In this document: positions 1 through 10,296 of the stretch, piece by piece
Position numbering within the stretch: the first letter of the stretch is position 1
Layout of the letters: the number at the start of each line of letters is the position of its first letter
Source of the DNA: Epiperipatus broadwayi
Taxonomy: Eukaryota > Onychophora > Udeonychophora > Euonychophora > Peripatidae
DNA: 64,000 bases
Assembly: GCA_028023455.1 (NCBI GenBank)
Contig: JAQFVV010000505.1
Coordinates: 312,001 to 376,000 of the forward strand
Reading direction: 5' to 3'
Notes under the pieces: generated by a model
What the model saw: only the letters and a program-made list of their open reading frames with translations
Told to the model about the DNA's origin: nothing
The model's database searches: none
Translations under genes and position numbers: made by a program

Positions 1-739
1 TAGTGTTCCTTGCAAATCAGTATAAGAGCATCTAAAGCAAACATGGTCACCAAAGTTGCAATGCTTGTATAAGCAAGCTAAAAATAAGTGAATATGAATT
101 TGTTTTCTTGGAGCATGAATAAAAATCTGGCCACATTTTTGATCCAATAAAATAGTTTGCACAGATTTAGATGATAGAAAAGATACAGTGAAACAGGCAT
201 GGTTTATTGCTAATAGCAATCAGGCCATTAATAAAAAGAGAATAGCATCCAACTCTCCAACAAATGAAACATACCCAGCCACCCAGTGGGTGCTATAAAT
301 CTTACTCCACCAGCTGAATACATGCTCAGCTATAGTTAGCAAAATTAATGTAAGGAATAAACCTTTTCTTAGCTAGTGTTGGAAATAATTAAGCAAACCA
401 ATACAAATAGGATAAGAAGGAGAATAACTTGAAAATTCCTATGCTAGTACTTTTACTGCTCAAGCCAGAAACACGAAAAGAAAAGAATAAAACTACTTGA
501 AATATTATGTTATATACTGATATAGATAATAACACATCTATTTCGTGGACATACATTTGGTCTTACTTATGGGGCAGAACTGGTTAACGCATTGAAATGC
601 ATTTAGGGTATTAGATAGTAAAAAAAATTATAATAAATATTTAAGATAATAATAATGCAATAAGTTAGTCTTATATTAAGGTATGAAACCATTTTAAATT
701 TAAAAAAAGAAAAAATGACTACATACAATGAAATAGTGT
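1..739. other. AT-rich stretch, nothing recognised
   Basis: No open frame of note, no RNA-like fold and no repeat shared with the rest of the window was recognised. Confidence 0.5.
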
Positions 740-845
740 ATTTTTTTTTCTCATGTGTCATAGCATCAGCCGGGAAGCGAACCCGCTAACCTGGGACAAC
801 TGCTTGTAAAGCAGCTGTCACTGACCTCTCGACCACAATGCTTGA
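740..845 (-). repeat. Short tRNA-derived SINE (family S, copy S1)
   Basis: On the minus strand a tRNA-like body with an A box (TGGTCGAGAGG) and a B box (GGTTCGCTTCC) is followed by the tail ATGACACATGAG and a poly(A) run (poly(T) at 740-749 on the plus strand). The acceptor ends can pair (AGCAT with ATGCT). The spacing leaves a long variable arm, as in class II (Leu/Ser type) tRNAs. Tail plus poly(A) indicates a retroposed tRNA-like sequence rather than a working tRNA gene. It is nearly the same sequence as the copy at 44878-44985. Confidence 0.75.
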
Positions 846-1055
846 CTAATGTAATTTCTTTTTGTTATGAGAAATTGACAATTTAGAATTAGAAAAAGAT
901 TTACTTAATTAATATAATTGAATGAATTTATGCTATATGTCTGGAATGTGGCATTATTTCAAATGCAAATATAATAAAACTTTTAAAAAAGTAGATTAAT
1001 TTTAAAAAAAGGTAGATCTTAAAAGGAAAAAAAAAAGATAAAGTTTAATTAAAGC

Positions 1056-1210
1056 ACTGATGAGTGCTGGTTTAGCATGAAATATGGATATTGGTGATTA
1101 TTTACCTTTTTGGCATGTGTGTGATCAAGTATATAAGTGGTATGAGATAGCGTGGATGGTTGAGGGTCGTGTGAAAGTCTAAGTTCAAACCCCCTATATA
1201 TTACATATAC
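1056..1210 (+). repeat. Truncated hammerhead SINE-like repeat (family H, copy H1)
   Basis: Contains CUGAUGA at 1057-1063, a stem II hairpin (GUGCU...AGCAU), GAAA at 1079-1082 and UUGGU from 1091. It ends with a B-box-like GTTCAAAC near 1183. The sequence 5' of CUGAUGA does not match other copies, so the 5' half of the element, including the 5' strand of stem I, is missing. Other copies lie at about 24.3, 27.7, 42.8 and 48.4 kb. Confidence 0.7.
1057..1110 (+). ncRNA. Hammerhead ribozyme core, 5' strand of stem I lost
   Basis: Catalytic boxes CUGAUGA (1057-1063) and GAAA (1079-1082) are intact, with a 5 bp stem II, a short AU stem III and the expected cleavage after A1090. The 5' strand of stem I is replaced by flanking DNA, so this copy is not expected to fold fully. 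Confidence 0.5.
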
Positions 1211-2540
1211 ATTTTGGTTAATTAAAAAAAGTATAAGGTGATTGAAAAGATTAATATTTTATTTTAAGTTTGCATTTTGTATTTGTTTTTTTGGAAACAA
1301 TAGAATGATAAAATAAATTATAATTAAGTATATTTAATGTAAATTTTTACTCTTAAGATAATCTAATTAGGAGATAATTATAGTTTAAAATATTTTTTTT
1401 TAGTTAAATGTAATTAAAGTACACAAGGTTATAAAAACCGTGAAGTTACTGAGCATGTAAAGGTGAGTTTCTGTGGGAACTTTCACTTACTACTACCCTT
1501 TTTTGGAAGCTGGACATTAATGAAGCCACTACACTGTCTAAAGCTTACCTTGGTTCTGATATTTGTTAACTTGAAAAGGCTATTCTAAAGAATTTCCCAA
1601 CTCACATAGCAACGGATAAGAAATGATAATGAACCAGCAAATATCTGCGCAGAAACTTTGCATAATCCAAACTGTAAGCCAGAGGAAGGGAAGTTCAACT
1701 TTGTCAAGGAAACATATATGTGACATTTTAGCTTTGTCTGAAAAAATGGGAAAAAAATACATCGAAATCCATATATGAACTATGAAGCCTCATAATAAGC
1801 TGCTGAAACAATTCCTGTTAAAAAATGTTGACCACAATCATATATTAATACATAAATTATGAATTATTTCATAAAATATATATATATTGTATATAATTTA
1901 GATTTGTATTAAAAACAATATTTTTTGATTTAGCCTCTGAATATGTATCTACATTGTATTTCAAATTATATATTGATGCAATGTATTGACTGATTTTTGA
2001 AATAAATACAGTAAATTGTGTAAGGTGCAAGTTAATCTGAATACCCTACTTTGCATAAGAACAATAATGAAATATTTATGCAAATTAGCGGAATTGTTAA
2101 AAATGCTATTTAAGAGAAAAGAAATCAAAAAAAAAAAGGAGATGTAGTTAGACCCAGTTAAACTGAGTCAAAGATAGTTGAATGAGCAGTAAGGTGCTTG
2201 CTAAATCCAATGTTGGTTAACTGTAAATGCTAATAGAAAGCTGATATAGAAAGTTTTAGATTACATCTATAAAGAACTGTTTCCTGTGAAATTACAATAT
2301 CGAATTCTACCAGAAAAATGTTAGTTGACCATACTAACCTATTACTAATATATATATATATTACCTGAGTAATAAGTTATTAAAAAACCTTTGTGTGTTA
2401 TTTTCGAAAAATAATTAAGTGTATGGCTGCTTTTAGATTAAAGTCTGATTTCATACATATAAATTGCTACAGTTGAATCTCAGTTCTCACAATCACCAGA
2501 ATCTGCATATACTACCTGTTAACATACATGTATATACATA
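1211..2540. other. AT-rich stretch with short TA repeats
   Basis: Short (TA)n runs occur near 1878 and 2349. No coding, RNA or mobile-element signal was recognised otherwise. Confidence 0.4.
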
Positions 2541-2561
2541 GAAATACGGTGCAGTGCAATA

Positions 2562-2789
2562 ATGCCTTTCAATGTATGCGATCCAGGGCAGTGGCATATA
2601 TATATAAATCACGTTGAAAAATACATGATAATTAATAGTATTAGTGATGATAAGTTGAAAGTTCCTATCCTATTATGGATGTCAGGGCAGGATATCCTGC
2701 AATTAGCAAATCATTTGTGTGATCTGAAACCACCTGAAGAAATCCCATATGAGGAGTTGCTACAAAAAATAAATATGTTTCAAACCTAA
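2562..2789 (+). pseudogene. Gypsy gag-like fragment
   Basis: A 75-residue open frame beginning MPFNVCDPGQW. It carries the pattern seen in many animal Ty3/Gypsy Gag proteins: an aromatic/W-containing start, 'DDKLKVPILLWMSGQDI', then 'LANHLCDLKPPEEIPYEELL'. Gag forms the particle that packages element RNA. The frame stops well short of a full Gag. The zinc knuckle lies about 330 bp downstream, separated by stops, so this is a remnant. Confidence 0.6.
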
Positions 2790-3116
2790 AATATCTAAAT
2801 ACATAGTCCATCTTCACTTTTTTAACAAAATGCAGTCACTAAATGAAAGCATATAAGAATATGATCTGGCACTTAGAGGTTTAGCAAAACATGTAAATTT
2901 AGAGATCATTTAGAAGCAATATTATTGGGCCAGTTGTTGTGGGGCATGAGAGTTATGCAGCTTAGATAAATGCTAAGTGAATCTATGATAAATTATAATG
3001 TCACCATTGAACATGGTACAAGCATGTGAACCTGTTCTAGATCATGCATATGACTGAACAAGCAAAGCCAAATACATAAGTTATAGTGGTAAAGACAAGA
3101 AGAAGTTGATACAGGA

Positions 3117-3180
3117 GCCCAAAATCTGTTATTGCTGTGGAAAGAAGGGGCACATTAAAAAAATATGCAAATTAAAACAT
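3117..3180 (+). pseudogene. CCHC zinc knuckle of Gypsy Gag/Pol
   Basis: Translates to ICYCCGKKGHIKKICK, which fits the CX2CX4HX4C nucleic-acid-binding knuckle at the C-terminus of retrotransposon Gag. It supports assignment of the flanking fragments to one LTR element. Confidence 0.75.
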
Positions 3181-3395
3181 ACTAATTGTGGTTTGACAGA
3201 TCATATGTCAAAGGTTTACACTAACAAAATGACAACTGTCTAATGTGGATTTACTGATGAATAGAAAATTACGGGAAGTAGTAGTGAAGAATGCCACAAA
3301 TATAAAATTAATAAAGGAAAACAAGAATACACAAAATCTACTAGAGGTTAAAATCTGTAGCCAAATCATAAGATTAGACAGCTGTTAGTAAAAAA

Positions 3396-3581
3396 ATGAA
3401 TAATAAGATTCAAGTTTACTGTGTACATGGTAATAAAAATATTAATCTGATACTGGGAGGTAACTGTTTTAAGCCTTTGGAAATTAGGATAAATATAATA
3501 AAGAGTGACATTAGAAATGGAAATAGAAGTAAATTTTCTCAGCTCTTTAAGTCTAGCTCAGCAGAATTAAAGATAAAATAA
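3396..3581 (+). pseudogene. Possible Gypsy protease/linker remnant
   Basis: A 61-residue frame between the zinc knuckle and the RT fragments. It has no intact DTG/DSG active site. A segment 'FKPLEIRINI' followed by 'SKFSQLFKSSSAELKIK' resembles the end of the protease and the linker before RT in Gypsy Pol. The assignment rests mainly on position. Confidence 0.35.
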
Positions 3582-3700
3582 TAGATATAGAGTTTACACA
3601 GAGGGAAAACTCTCCATACAGTAATACTACTCAGTGCAAGCCAGAGTAATCAATGGATGCAGGAAAATTTGTGCACAAAATCCATATTTAGTACCTACTC

Positions 3701-3760
3701 ATCCAATATTTCCAGACTAGTTTTTAGCTTGTGGCTTTCATCAGTGAAGAACCTTGGTTC
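3701..3760 (-). ncRNA. Hammerhead motif in left arm of F1, damaged
   Basis: On the minus strand CUGAUGA is intact, stem II is AGC/GCU with a CACAA loop and the triplet is GUC. The first G of GAAA has become A, so catalysis is probably lost. Confidence 0.55.
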
Positions 3761-4013
3761 TGAGAGTACTGCATCTAGATATTAGGATCTAATACAACCC
3801 TCCAACAGCCATGTTTACCTTTTTAGCTAACTTAAGACACCAAAATGCATGGATGCTGAACTGAGTTCAGCAACTGGCCCAATAGTATTTCTAGATACAA
3901 ATGAAAGAACTTGAATTGAAAATATGTTTTCCTTTTGAACTCAAACCTTTATAGTTAGCTAAAAGGTAAAATGTGGCTGCTGGAAGGTTGCATTAGCTAT
4001 GGAGTACTCTCAG

Positions 4014-4072
4014 ATCCAAGGCTTCTCATTGATGAAAGCCACAAGCTAGAAATTAATCCGGGGATATTGGAT
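4014..4072 (+). ncRNA. Hammerhead motif in right arm of F1, damaged
   Basis: CUGAUGA has become UUGAUGA and the GUC triplet AUC. Stem I strands AUCCAA and UUGGAU and stem II AGC/GCU are kept. Confidence 0.5.
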
Positions 4073-4384
4073 GAATAGGTATTAGATAGGAATTTTATGC
4101 ACAAATCTTCCTGCAACTCATTTATTACTCTGGCTTGCACTGAGTAGTGCTACTGTATGGAGAGTTTTGCCCCTGCGTAAACAGCTCGTGTAAGCATAAA
4201 AAGTGGTGATCATGTAATGTTTTGATATAGAGCTATTTGCTTTTAAGCTCAAAGTGGATGAAGATTAAAGGATTTATTAAAAAGAGATTTTTTTTTTGTT
4301 GATGGAAAAATCTGTCTAGGTTATACCTATAGTCATCATTTTAAAAACATGGGAATGTTAGAGTATGCCGTATTTAGTTTCCTT

Positions 4385-4870
4385 GCAGAAAGCTTCATAC
4401 TTCATTAAATTAGATCTGCAGTTGACATTTTACCCTATTTCTATTACATATAGAACAGTTGAGTTGCTTACTGTAAATAAGCATATGAAACTTTAAATTT
4501 AAATTTATCATACAGAATAACTATAGCTCCTAACATTTTCCAGGCAGAAGTGGAAAATCTTTGAAAAAATAGAAGGGACTATATCATTTGATGAATTCCT
4601 GATAGTTGTTGATAATGAAATTAAATAAATGAGTATGTGCTATCTGTGATAAGCTAAATAAGTTTGGTGCTAGACTAAATGCCTCAAAGTTTACTTGATC
4701 AGGAAAAGAAAAAAAATTCATCAGGCACATAATAATGGATAAAAGCAAATATCCTAACCTAGAAAAAGTACTGCAGTTAAAATGCCCCTAAACCAACACA
4801 TGCAAAACAGTTGAATTTTTTTTTAGGCTTATTGAACTTTTTTTCAAATTTTCCTTCGGGTAAAATCTTA
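4385..4870 (+). pseudogene. Gypsy reverse transcriptase fragments
   Basis: Across frames one reads 'YFIKLDLQ' (the KLDL motif of the RT palm), then 'IFQAEVEN', a region matching the usual Y/FxDD strand ('ISFDEFLIVVDNEI', with active-site Asp residues lost), then 'LNASKFT' and 'FIRHIIMDKSKYPNLEKV', which match the thumb motifs of Ty3/Gypsy RT. Several frameshifts and stops show it is dead. Confidence 0.65.
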
Positions 4871-4959
4871 CATACCCACACCTCATAAATTTAAAAAAAA
4901 AAAAAAAGTTGGAAATGGATGTAGGGAGTTGATCAGGACAATGCTTTTACAAAGTGAAG

Positions 4960-5263
4960 AAATTACTAGCATTGGTTAAATTACTGGTCCCTTACTGTGA
5001 AAAGCAAGAAATAGTAATTACAACAGACACTTCAGACTTGAATATTTGTGCTGTGATTTCTCATAATGTACATGGAGATTGGACATCCTTTTGCACATGC
5101 TTTGGAACATTTTCCACGGCTGAGAAAAACTAGCCAATTGCACAAGGAGGCTCTGGAAATTGTATTCACAGTAAAGAAACTCCACCAATATATTTATGGG
5201 CACTCATTCAAAATATATACAAACCATAGATCCCTATTTAAGATATTTGGAAAAAATAAATAA
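4960..5263 (+). pseudogene. Gypsy RNase H fragment
   Basis: Reads 'IVITTDTSDLNICAVISHN' in one frame, then 'LHKEALEIVFTVKKLHQYIYGHSFKIYTNHRSL' in another. These are the RNase H motifs of Ty3/Gypsy Pol (TDAS...G.vlSQ; EKEaLAiv.avkkf..YlyG..f.i.TDHk.L). D/N changes and a frameshift mark it as inactive. Confidence 0.75.
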
Positions 5264-5317
5264 ATTTCAGATTATGCTATTCAATGTATGCTGAGATGGA
5301 TAAATTACTTCATATGG

Positions 5318-5360
5318 TTACTCTGGCTTGCACTGAGTGACAATACTGTATGGAGAGTTT
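5318..5360 (+). repeat. Terminal fragment of family F
   Basis: About 40 bp matching the right end of family F (ACTCTGGCTTGCACTGAGTG ... GTATGGAGAGTTTTG). Nothing was recognised between here and 5766. Confidence 0.6.
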
Positions 5361-5765
5361 TGTGTGTTTTAATAATAGGGACGTACATGATTGTTTTTTT
5401 TAAATTGAATTTAAAAAAGCAACTTAAATTGAGTAATTTATCTTAACATTTTTTTTAAATATAAAAACAGATTCACTCCTTATAGATTTTCTTTTGAAGA
5501 TTATTGTTGATTGAAACATATATATTTTTTAAAAGGTATCTCCTTTTCAGATATAGATAAATAAAAAAAACTTAAAAAGAATCATATTTAAACAAAACAG
5601 TTTCCTAATAATATTGTAAATTATTATATAATTTTGAAATTTAGGTAAATTAGCCAGAGAACACAATAATCATAGCAGTAAATATACTTATGTATGCATG
5701 CATGTAAAATATGATCCAAGATACATGAAATGTCCAAGAATAAGAATAAATGACTTCTAAGAAAA

Positions 5766-6115
5766 CAATATTGTAATCGGAAATATTACCAAATTCACCA
5801 TATTTTTATTTTGGCTGTAATATCTTATATAAATGCAATTTATCCACTACTTTGAACACTTTTTAGCAAAATCCTTTTATTATACATATATGCATATACA
5901 ATCTTACATTTCAATTGTGCTGCAGTCTTCTTCAGAGCCACATTATTTTAATTTTTTTAAAATTAAAACAATGTTTTTATTTTTTTTAAAAATTAAAATA
6001 AATTGGCTCTGAAGAAGACCGCAGGACAGTCAAAGTTTAAGATTGAGTATGCATATAGATATAATAAAAGATTATTTGCTAAAAAGTGTTCAAAGTAGTG
6101 AATAATTTGCAATAT
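5766..6115. repeat. Palindromic repeat, family R, copy 1
   Basis: Two arms of about 130 bp lie in inverted orientation around an AT-rich centre near 5970. Each arm carries CTGAAGA, a stem-loop and (G)AAA: plus strand 6008-6014 and onward; minus strand reading down from about 5937. A second copy with three such motifs lies at 41520-41880. Resembles a hammerhead core but lacks a clear stem I. Confidence 0.6.
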
Positions 6116-6226
6116 TGTAATCACTATAATTTTTAAATTAAACAGATCAATTTATTATTTTAAAAGTGATTAGTGTTGACCTGTAGTATATTTGACTCTT
6201 GCATTAATCTACATTGAAATATACTT

Positions 6227-7057
6227 TTATATGTGTGAATTTATTACATCATCATCAACAACCATTATCAATCCACTGCAGGATGAAGGTCTCTCCAAGT
6301 CAATCCATCTTTTCTGATCTTTAGCTTCTCTTCTCCACATCACCCCTGCACACTTTCTTATTTCATCCATCCATCCCACATGTGGTCTTTTTCTGGGTGT
6401 TTTACAATCTCTTGGAATCCAGTTTAAAATCTGAATTGTCCATCTATTATCATCTCTTCTAGCAATATGTCTAGCCCAACTCCACTTCAGTCTTTTAATT
6501 TTTTCAAGGAGATCAGTAACACCTGTTTGTTCTCTTACCCATACATTGCGTTTTTGATCTCTTCTTGTTACTCCCAATATGCATCTCTCCATACTTCTTT
6601 GAGTGGTTTGAAGTCTCTGTATTGCTCTTCTATTAAGTGTCCACATCTCAGATCCATAAGTAAGAACTGGCAAAACACATTTATTAAAAACCTTCCTTTT
6701 CAAACACATAGGCATATTTCCTTTTAGTATCAAGTTATTTCTACCAAAAGCACTCCAACCAAGTTTAATTCTATGATTAATTTCATCCATTATGTTTCCA
6801 TCTGTATTAATAATCCGACCAAGGTATTTGTAACTGTTAACTTCTTCTAATTCATCATAATCAAACTTTATTTTCATATTTTGAGAAAATCTATTAAACA
6901 TTACTTTAGTCTTTTTAACATTTATCTTTAGTTCTACTTTACTACTTTCATCTGATAACTCCTGTGAGATTTCCTGTAACTCTAAAGCATTATTTTCAAA
7001 AACAACTACATCATCTGCAAAATCTAAATGACTTAAATAATCTCCATTTATTTTCAC
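6227..7057 (-). pseudogene. RTE reverse transcriptase, FADD motif and C-terminal region
   Basis: A 276-residue frame. 'HLDFADDVVVF' is the catalytic motif C (FADD variant), then 'KINVKKTKVMFN' and 'EEVNSYKYLGRIINTDG' (thumb), and the RTE C-terminal block 'VLTYGSEMWTLNRRAIQRLQ', 'RSMERCILGVTRRD', 'RLKWSWARHIARRDDNRWT'. This part is uninterrupted. It ends in ATC/GATGATGAT-like short repeats, as RTE 3' ends often do. Confidence 0.85.
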
Positions 7058-7072
7058 TCCTTTAGCTTCCCA

Positions 7073-7270
7073 TTATAATCCACAAAATACTTCTTGCAGC
7101 ACTGCTGTAAAAAGTTTTGGAGATATGGAGTCACCCTGTCTTACACCCTTCTCAATGTTGACTTTCCTACTATCATTATGTAATCTAATTGTTGCTGTTG
7201 CATTTTTATAAATATTCTTTAAAATATAATATCCTGGATCTATATCTTGATGATCCAATGCTTTAATCAT
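7073..7270 (-). pseudogene. RTE reverse transcriptase, motif B part
   Basis: Continues the RT in another frame: 'GVRQGDSISPKLFTAVL' is motif B of non-LTR RTs. It ends at a stop just before the sequence that becomes 'WEAKGVKI' in the next frame. The same block is present, in frame, at 21276-21578. Confidence 0.85.
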
Positions 7271-7281
7271 TGAAGAAATGT

Positions 7282-8067
7282 TTATAGAATCAAATGCCTT
7301 TCATAATCTACAAATCCTAAGCATAATGGCAACTCATATTCATTTGTCCTTTCTATAACTTCTCTCAATACCTGGATATGATCTACTGTACTAAAACCAC
7401 TTTTAAATCCAGCTTGTTCTCTTGGTTGGTGGAAATCCAGTGTTCTCTGTAGACGAGTTGTAATTCTCTTAGTAAAAATTTTGTATAAAACTGATAAAAG
7501 ACTGATAGGTCTGTAATTTCTAATATCTTCTTTATCACCTTTTTTAAATATTAATATTAATACTGCATTCTTCCAATCATCTGGTACATCTTTATCATTT
7601 AGACATTTGGTATATAATTTTGCTAAAAAAAATTGTATTTCTTCACCTGCTTCTTTTAATATATCAATTATAATTCCATCATTACCTGGAGCCTTCCCTT
7701 TCTTCATATATTTAATTGCATGTCTCACTTCTTCATTTAAAATTCTGGTCAATTCGGAAGATGTAATAGATATAGGAAGTACTTGTTCTTTATTACTATA
7801 TAATTCTTGATAGAAGTCTTCTACACATTTCATGATGTCATCTCTCTTTTTAGTAATAATGCCATCTTTTTTTCTTATTGCAGATATAAATTTCCTACCA
7901 ATACCAAAATGTTGTTTTATACTCTTTAGACTTTTATTCTCTTCTACAGCTTTCCTTGCTAGTTCACAATTATACTTTCTTATATCATTTTCAACTCTTT
8001 TCTGCACCATTTTACAAAATTTGAGATATTCAATCCCTTTTAATGAATCATTTTTGTATATCTTCAT
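7282..8067 (-). pseudogene. RTE reverse transcriptase, fingers/palm part
   Basis: A 261-residue frame. The first 130 residues are the linker after the endonuclease. RT then begins: 'MKKGKAPGNDGI' (motif 0/1), 'DDWKNAVLILIFKKGDKEDIRNYRPISLLS' (motifs 1-2), 'REQAGFKSGFSTVDHI' (motif 2a), 'LCLGFVDYE' (motif A, catalytic Asp). The frame is lost just after motif A, where related copies continue with KAFDS-like sequence. The enzyme copies its RNA at a nicked chromosomal target. Confidence 0.85.
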
Positions 8068-8275
8068 ATTCCTTCTTTCGTCATAAATTCTCTAGTCTCA
8101 GTAGAAATTTTATTGGTCAATTGCTGCTTTTTTCTACCAGCTATCTCTGTTGCAGTTTTTAAAAGTGTATCAGTTATTTTCCTATTAATTTCATTCAAAT
8201 CTGAATCATGTTCAAAATCTACAAATATTTGAAACCGATTTGTAAGTTCTAATTTAAATATTCTTGTCGTTGCAG

Positions 8276-8786
8276 CTGTTATTACTATTTATTACATAAA
8301 TACTATTATGTAGATATAGTTGAGTGTATTCTATATTTATGGTATTATAAAGATAAATACTTAGTAATTTTGTTTATTAGAGGTTGGATCCAAAGCGACC
8401 CTCTCTTTTAAAGATTTAATAATAAGAATACTATTTATGTGAGATTAAATCTGATAGATAATCCCTTATTGAAATGAGTTGATGTGTATTATTTCTGTTT
8501 TATAAAAGGTAAGACTCTAAGAAGGTAACATCTTTGAATTATAATTAGTTTAAAGAAGATGTGTGTGTAGATATTTTTACCAAGATTTACACTGGAGGTG
8601 TATTTAGTAGACTAAACTTATTTTTTATATATGTGTGATAGCTATGAAGCTAGAGATAATTGAGTACATTGCATAAATTATATCTATAAGGATCAACATC
8701 ATGTAGAGTACTATCTTGATGTATTAAAGGAGTAGGGTATTTATTATCTGCAAACAGTGCTTCATCATATAATTATATTTTTATAA
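8276..8786. other. Nothing recognised
   Basis: AT-rich. A short segment at 8262-8290 (TCGTTGCAGCTGTTATTACT) is also present at 46555-46575, which may be a shared repeat edge. Confidence 0.35.
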
Positions 8787-9480
8787 TATACTATGATTAT
8801 AAAGTAATATTTACTGAGGCTATAACCTCGATAATATGTGTATAAAATGCGATAGTAGGGACCTCTACAGGTGTTTTAACCACACATTTTAAAGTTGAGT
8901 AGAAATAAACTAAGGATATCTTTGAAGCTATATGAATATTGTTATCTGTGTGAGGGTTTGTAATGGATCGTATATTATTAGATGTGATATGTTGGACTAT
9001 TTCCATCATCTATGAGTGAATGTTGAATGAATAGGGAAAATATTAAACAATCTTTAAAAAAAAAAAAAAACTAATTAGCTTTGCTCATATAAAAAAAAAA
9101 ATTGAAGGACTCAAGAGAATTTGAATCAACTCTCATATATAAATATATCAAATTTCTACTATATGTTGCCTTTGACAGAGTAGCTCAGTTGGTTAGAGCA
9201 CTTGCCTTAAATTTGATATTCAAGAATCTAAAGGTGCAAGTTAAACTTCTAAGTGAATATTGTCACTGTGCCTATAGACCAGCAACACCTGAAGAAGAGT
9301 GGACAATAATACTGCTCGAAACTTTGTATAATTACTAACCTGTGTTGTCTATTTTGTGTGTTATTACTAACAAATTGTTTGTATTTAGAAAGTTTAAATA
9401 AAGTTTAAAATTTTCTATACATTCACTCATAGATGATGGAAATAGTCCAACATATCACATCTAATATTGTTATCTGTTTC
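8787..9480 (+). mobile_element. Penelope-like 3' end with tRNA-like segment (family P, copy P1)
   Basis: A terminal block with GTTGGACTATTTCCATCATC at 8992-9011 recurs inverted at 9430-9453, bracketing the element. Between them, 9102-9170 translates like the end of the Penelope-like ORF at 27270-27300 ('LIYKYIKFLL'). It is followed by a tRNA-like A box (TAGCTCAGTTGG at about 9181) and a CTGAAGA/GAAA stem-loop (9289-9325). No RT is present. Confidence 0.55.
9285..9345 (+). ncRNA. Hammerhead-like stem-loop in family P tail
   Basis: CUGAAGA, a six-pair stem (GAGUGG with CUGCUC, including wobbles), then GAAAC, a two-pair mini stem III (AC/GU) and GUA. The nucleotides next to the core do not pair as stem I; CAACAC before it could pair with GUGUUG about 12 nt further on. 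Other copies (27.4, 53.6 and 55.8 kb) keep the stem-loop in degenerate form. Confidence 0.35.
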
Positions 9481-9675
9481 ATACTTCTTTTTCTACACAT
9501 TCCTGTGAAATATCAACTAAAAGATAATATAGAGATGAGATTATTAAAGGGATAACATGGCTAGTTATTTAAATTTAATTAGCTAGTCATTATTTTTATA
9601 TTATTCTGTAATTATAAAGCTAACACTTTAAAGTTGATTAGAAATAAATCAAGAATATATTTGAAGCTATATGAA

Positions 9676-10218
9676 ACTATAATTAGATACAGAGTTGAAG
9701 TATTTCGGAAACTTTTTCTGCCGAAGTTAAAAGGCAACATATAAAAATACATAATGAATCAGTGTTTTGTATTTGTACGTATTTATATTTTACAGAGTGC
9801 TATGTTTAGTTATAGCAAAATTCATCTCATAATGTAGTAATACTTTATTTTGTTTTGTCTTTTTCTCTCGGAGGTGAAGTGACCATATTCGTTTGCGAGT
9901 GGCTGCCGCCGCTAATGATGATAAATTTCTAACTTCATATATTTAAACATTATATTTTTATACGAATACACACATTGATAGCAACTATGGTATTTTAATA
10001 ATTTCTTCATTTGAAACTATTAAGCTAAATAGACGTCAAAGTACATATTTTTTATCTTTAAATATCCAAAACAAAAAATGATTTTTTAAAAAAAAAAAAA
10101 AAATTATTTGATAAATTAAGAGATAACGAAAGAATTGAATGTCATTTTGACGACTGACTTCTTTACGATTGCGCTATAAACCTTTTTTTTTTTTAATTTC
10201 TTTTTTAATTGCTAAATC
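9676..10218 (+). promoter_or_regulatory. Candidate promoter and 5' UTR of gene A
   Basis: The sequence upstream of the first exon is conserved with the inverted paralogue. The strongest conservation is at about 9875-9908 (GACCATATTCGTTTGCGAGTG against GCCCATACTCGTTTGCGGGTG) and 10166-10182 (ACGATTGCGCTATAAACC). Conserved islands in otherwise drifting flanks suggest regulatory or transcribed sequence. No TATA box or initiator can be assigned firmly. Confidence 0.4.
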
Positions 10219-10296
10219 ATGGCTATTGTCTTACAAGCTTCTGATTTATCTACTTTGACGGAAAAATTAAAACCGCACTGGCCAAAATCGCTGGTA
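10219..10296 (+). CDS. First coding exon of gene A (partial)
   Basis: ATG at 10219 opens 26 codons, beginning MAIVLQASDL and ending KPHWPKSLV, then a consensus splice donor GTAAGT at 10297-10302 (phase 0). The minus-strand copy at 52282-52205 keeps the same start, frame, length and donor, with 9 of 78 bases changed, about half of them silent; four residues differ (A/P, T/I, T/S, V/I). That is the behaviour of a real exon. The L..L...LKP..P.SL pattern is loosely like the N-terminus of glycine N-acyltransferase-like (GLYATL) proteins, but 26 residues cannot establish a family. No second exon was recognised in the following intron. Confidence 0.7.

Larger units (their letters stand above)
3593..4223 (+). 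mobile_element. Foldback hammerhead retroelement (family F, copy F1)
   Basis: Left arm begins near GGAAAACTCTCCATACAG; the inverted right arm ends CTGTATGGAGAGTTTTGC and is followed by a one-sided tail that ends close to GGTGATCATGTAATGTTTT. A 9 bp direct repeat, GATATAGAG, flanks it (3584-3592 and 4224-4232), indicating insertion into the Gypsy remnant. Each arm carries a hammerhead-like motif, on opposite strands. Confidence 0.75.
2541..5310 (+). mobile_element. Decayed Ty3/Gypsy LTR retrotransposon, LTRs not found
   Basis: Pieces of gag and pol occur in the expected order on the plus strand: a gag-like ORF (2562-2789), a CCHC zinc knuckle (about 3120-3180), a degraded protease/linker stretch (3396-3581), reverse transcriptase fragments (about 4385-4870) and an RNase H fragment (about 4960-5263). 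Many stops and frameshifts interrupt it, and a foldback repeat of family F (3593-4223) is inserted with a 9 bp target duplication. No LTR or primer-binding site was recognised, so the outer limits are approximate. Confidence 0.75.
6239..8275 (-). mobile_element. RTE-type LINE, 5'-truncated, RT nearly intact
   Basis: Non-LTR retrotransposon encoding most of a reverse transcriptase and C-terminal region on the minus strand, in three overlapping frames (8067-7282, 7270-7073, 7057-6227). A one-base frameshift near 7290 and a stop near 7072 separate them, so it is a fairly young dead copy. The endonuclease is missing at the 5' end. Fragments of the same family lie at 21186, 26222, 36690, 40556, 43166, 46770 and 62190. 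Confidence 0.85.

Noticed and set aside
3593-4223. Family F as a DNA foldback transposon
   Set aside because: Target duplications vary from 8 to 13 bp and one end has a tail outside the inverted repeat, which fits retrotransposition better.
6467-6727. Plus-strand ORFs opposite the RTE (also 7607-7810, 7832-8086, 21672-22007)
   Set aside because: Antisense shadows of the LINE coding region.
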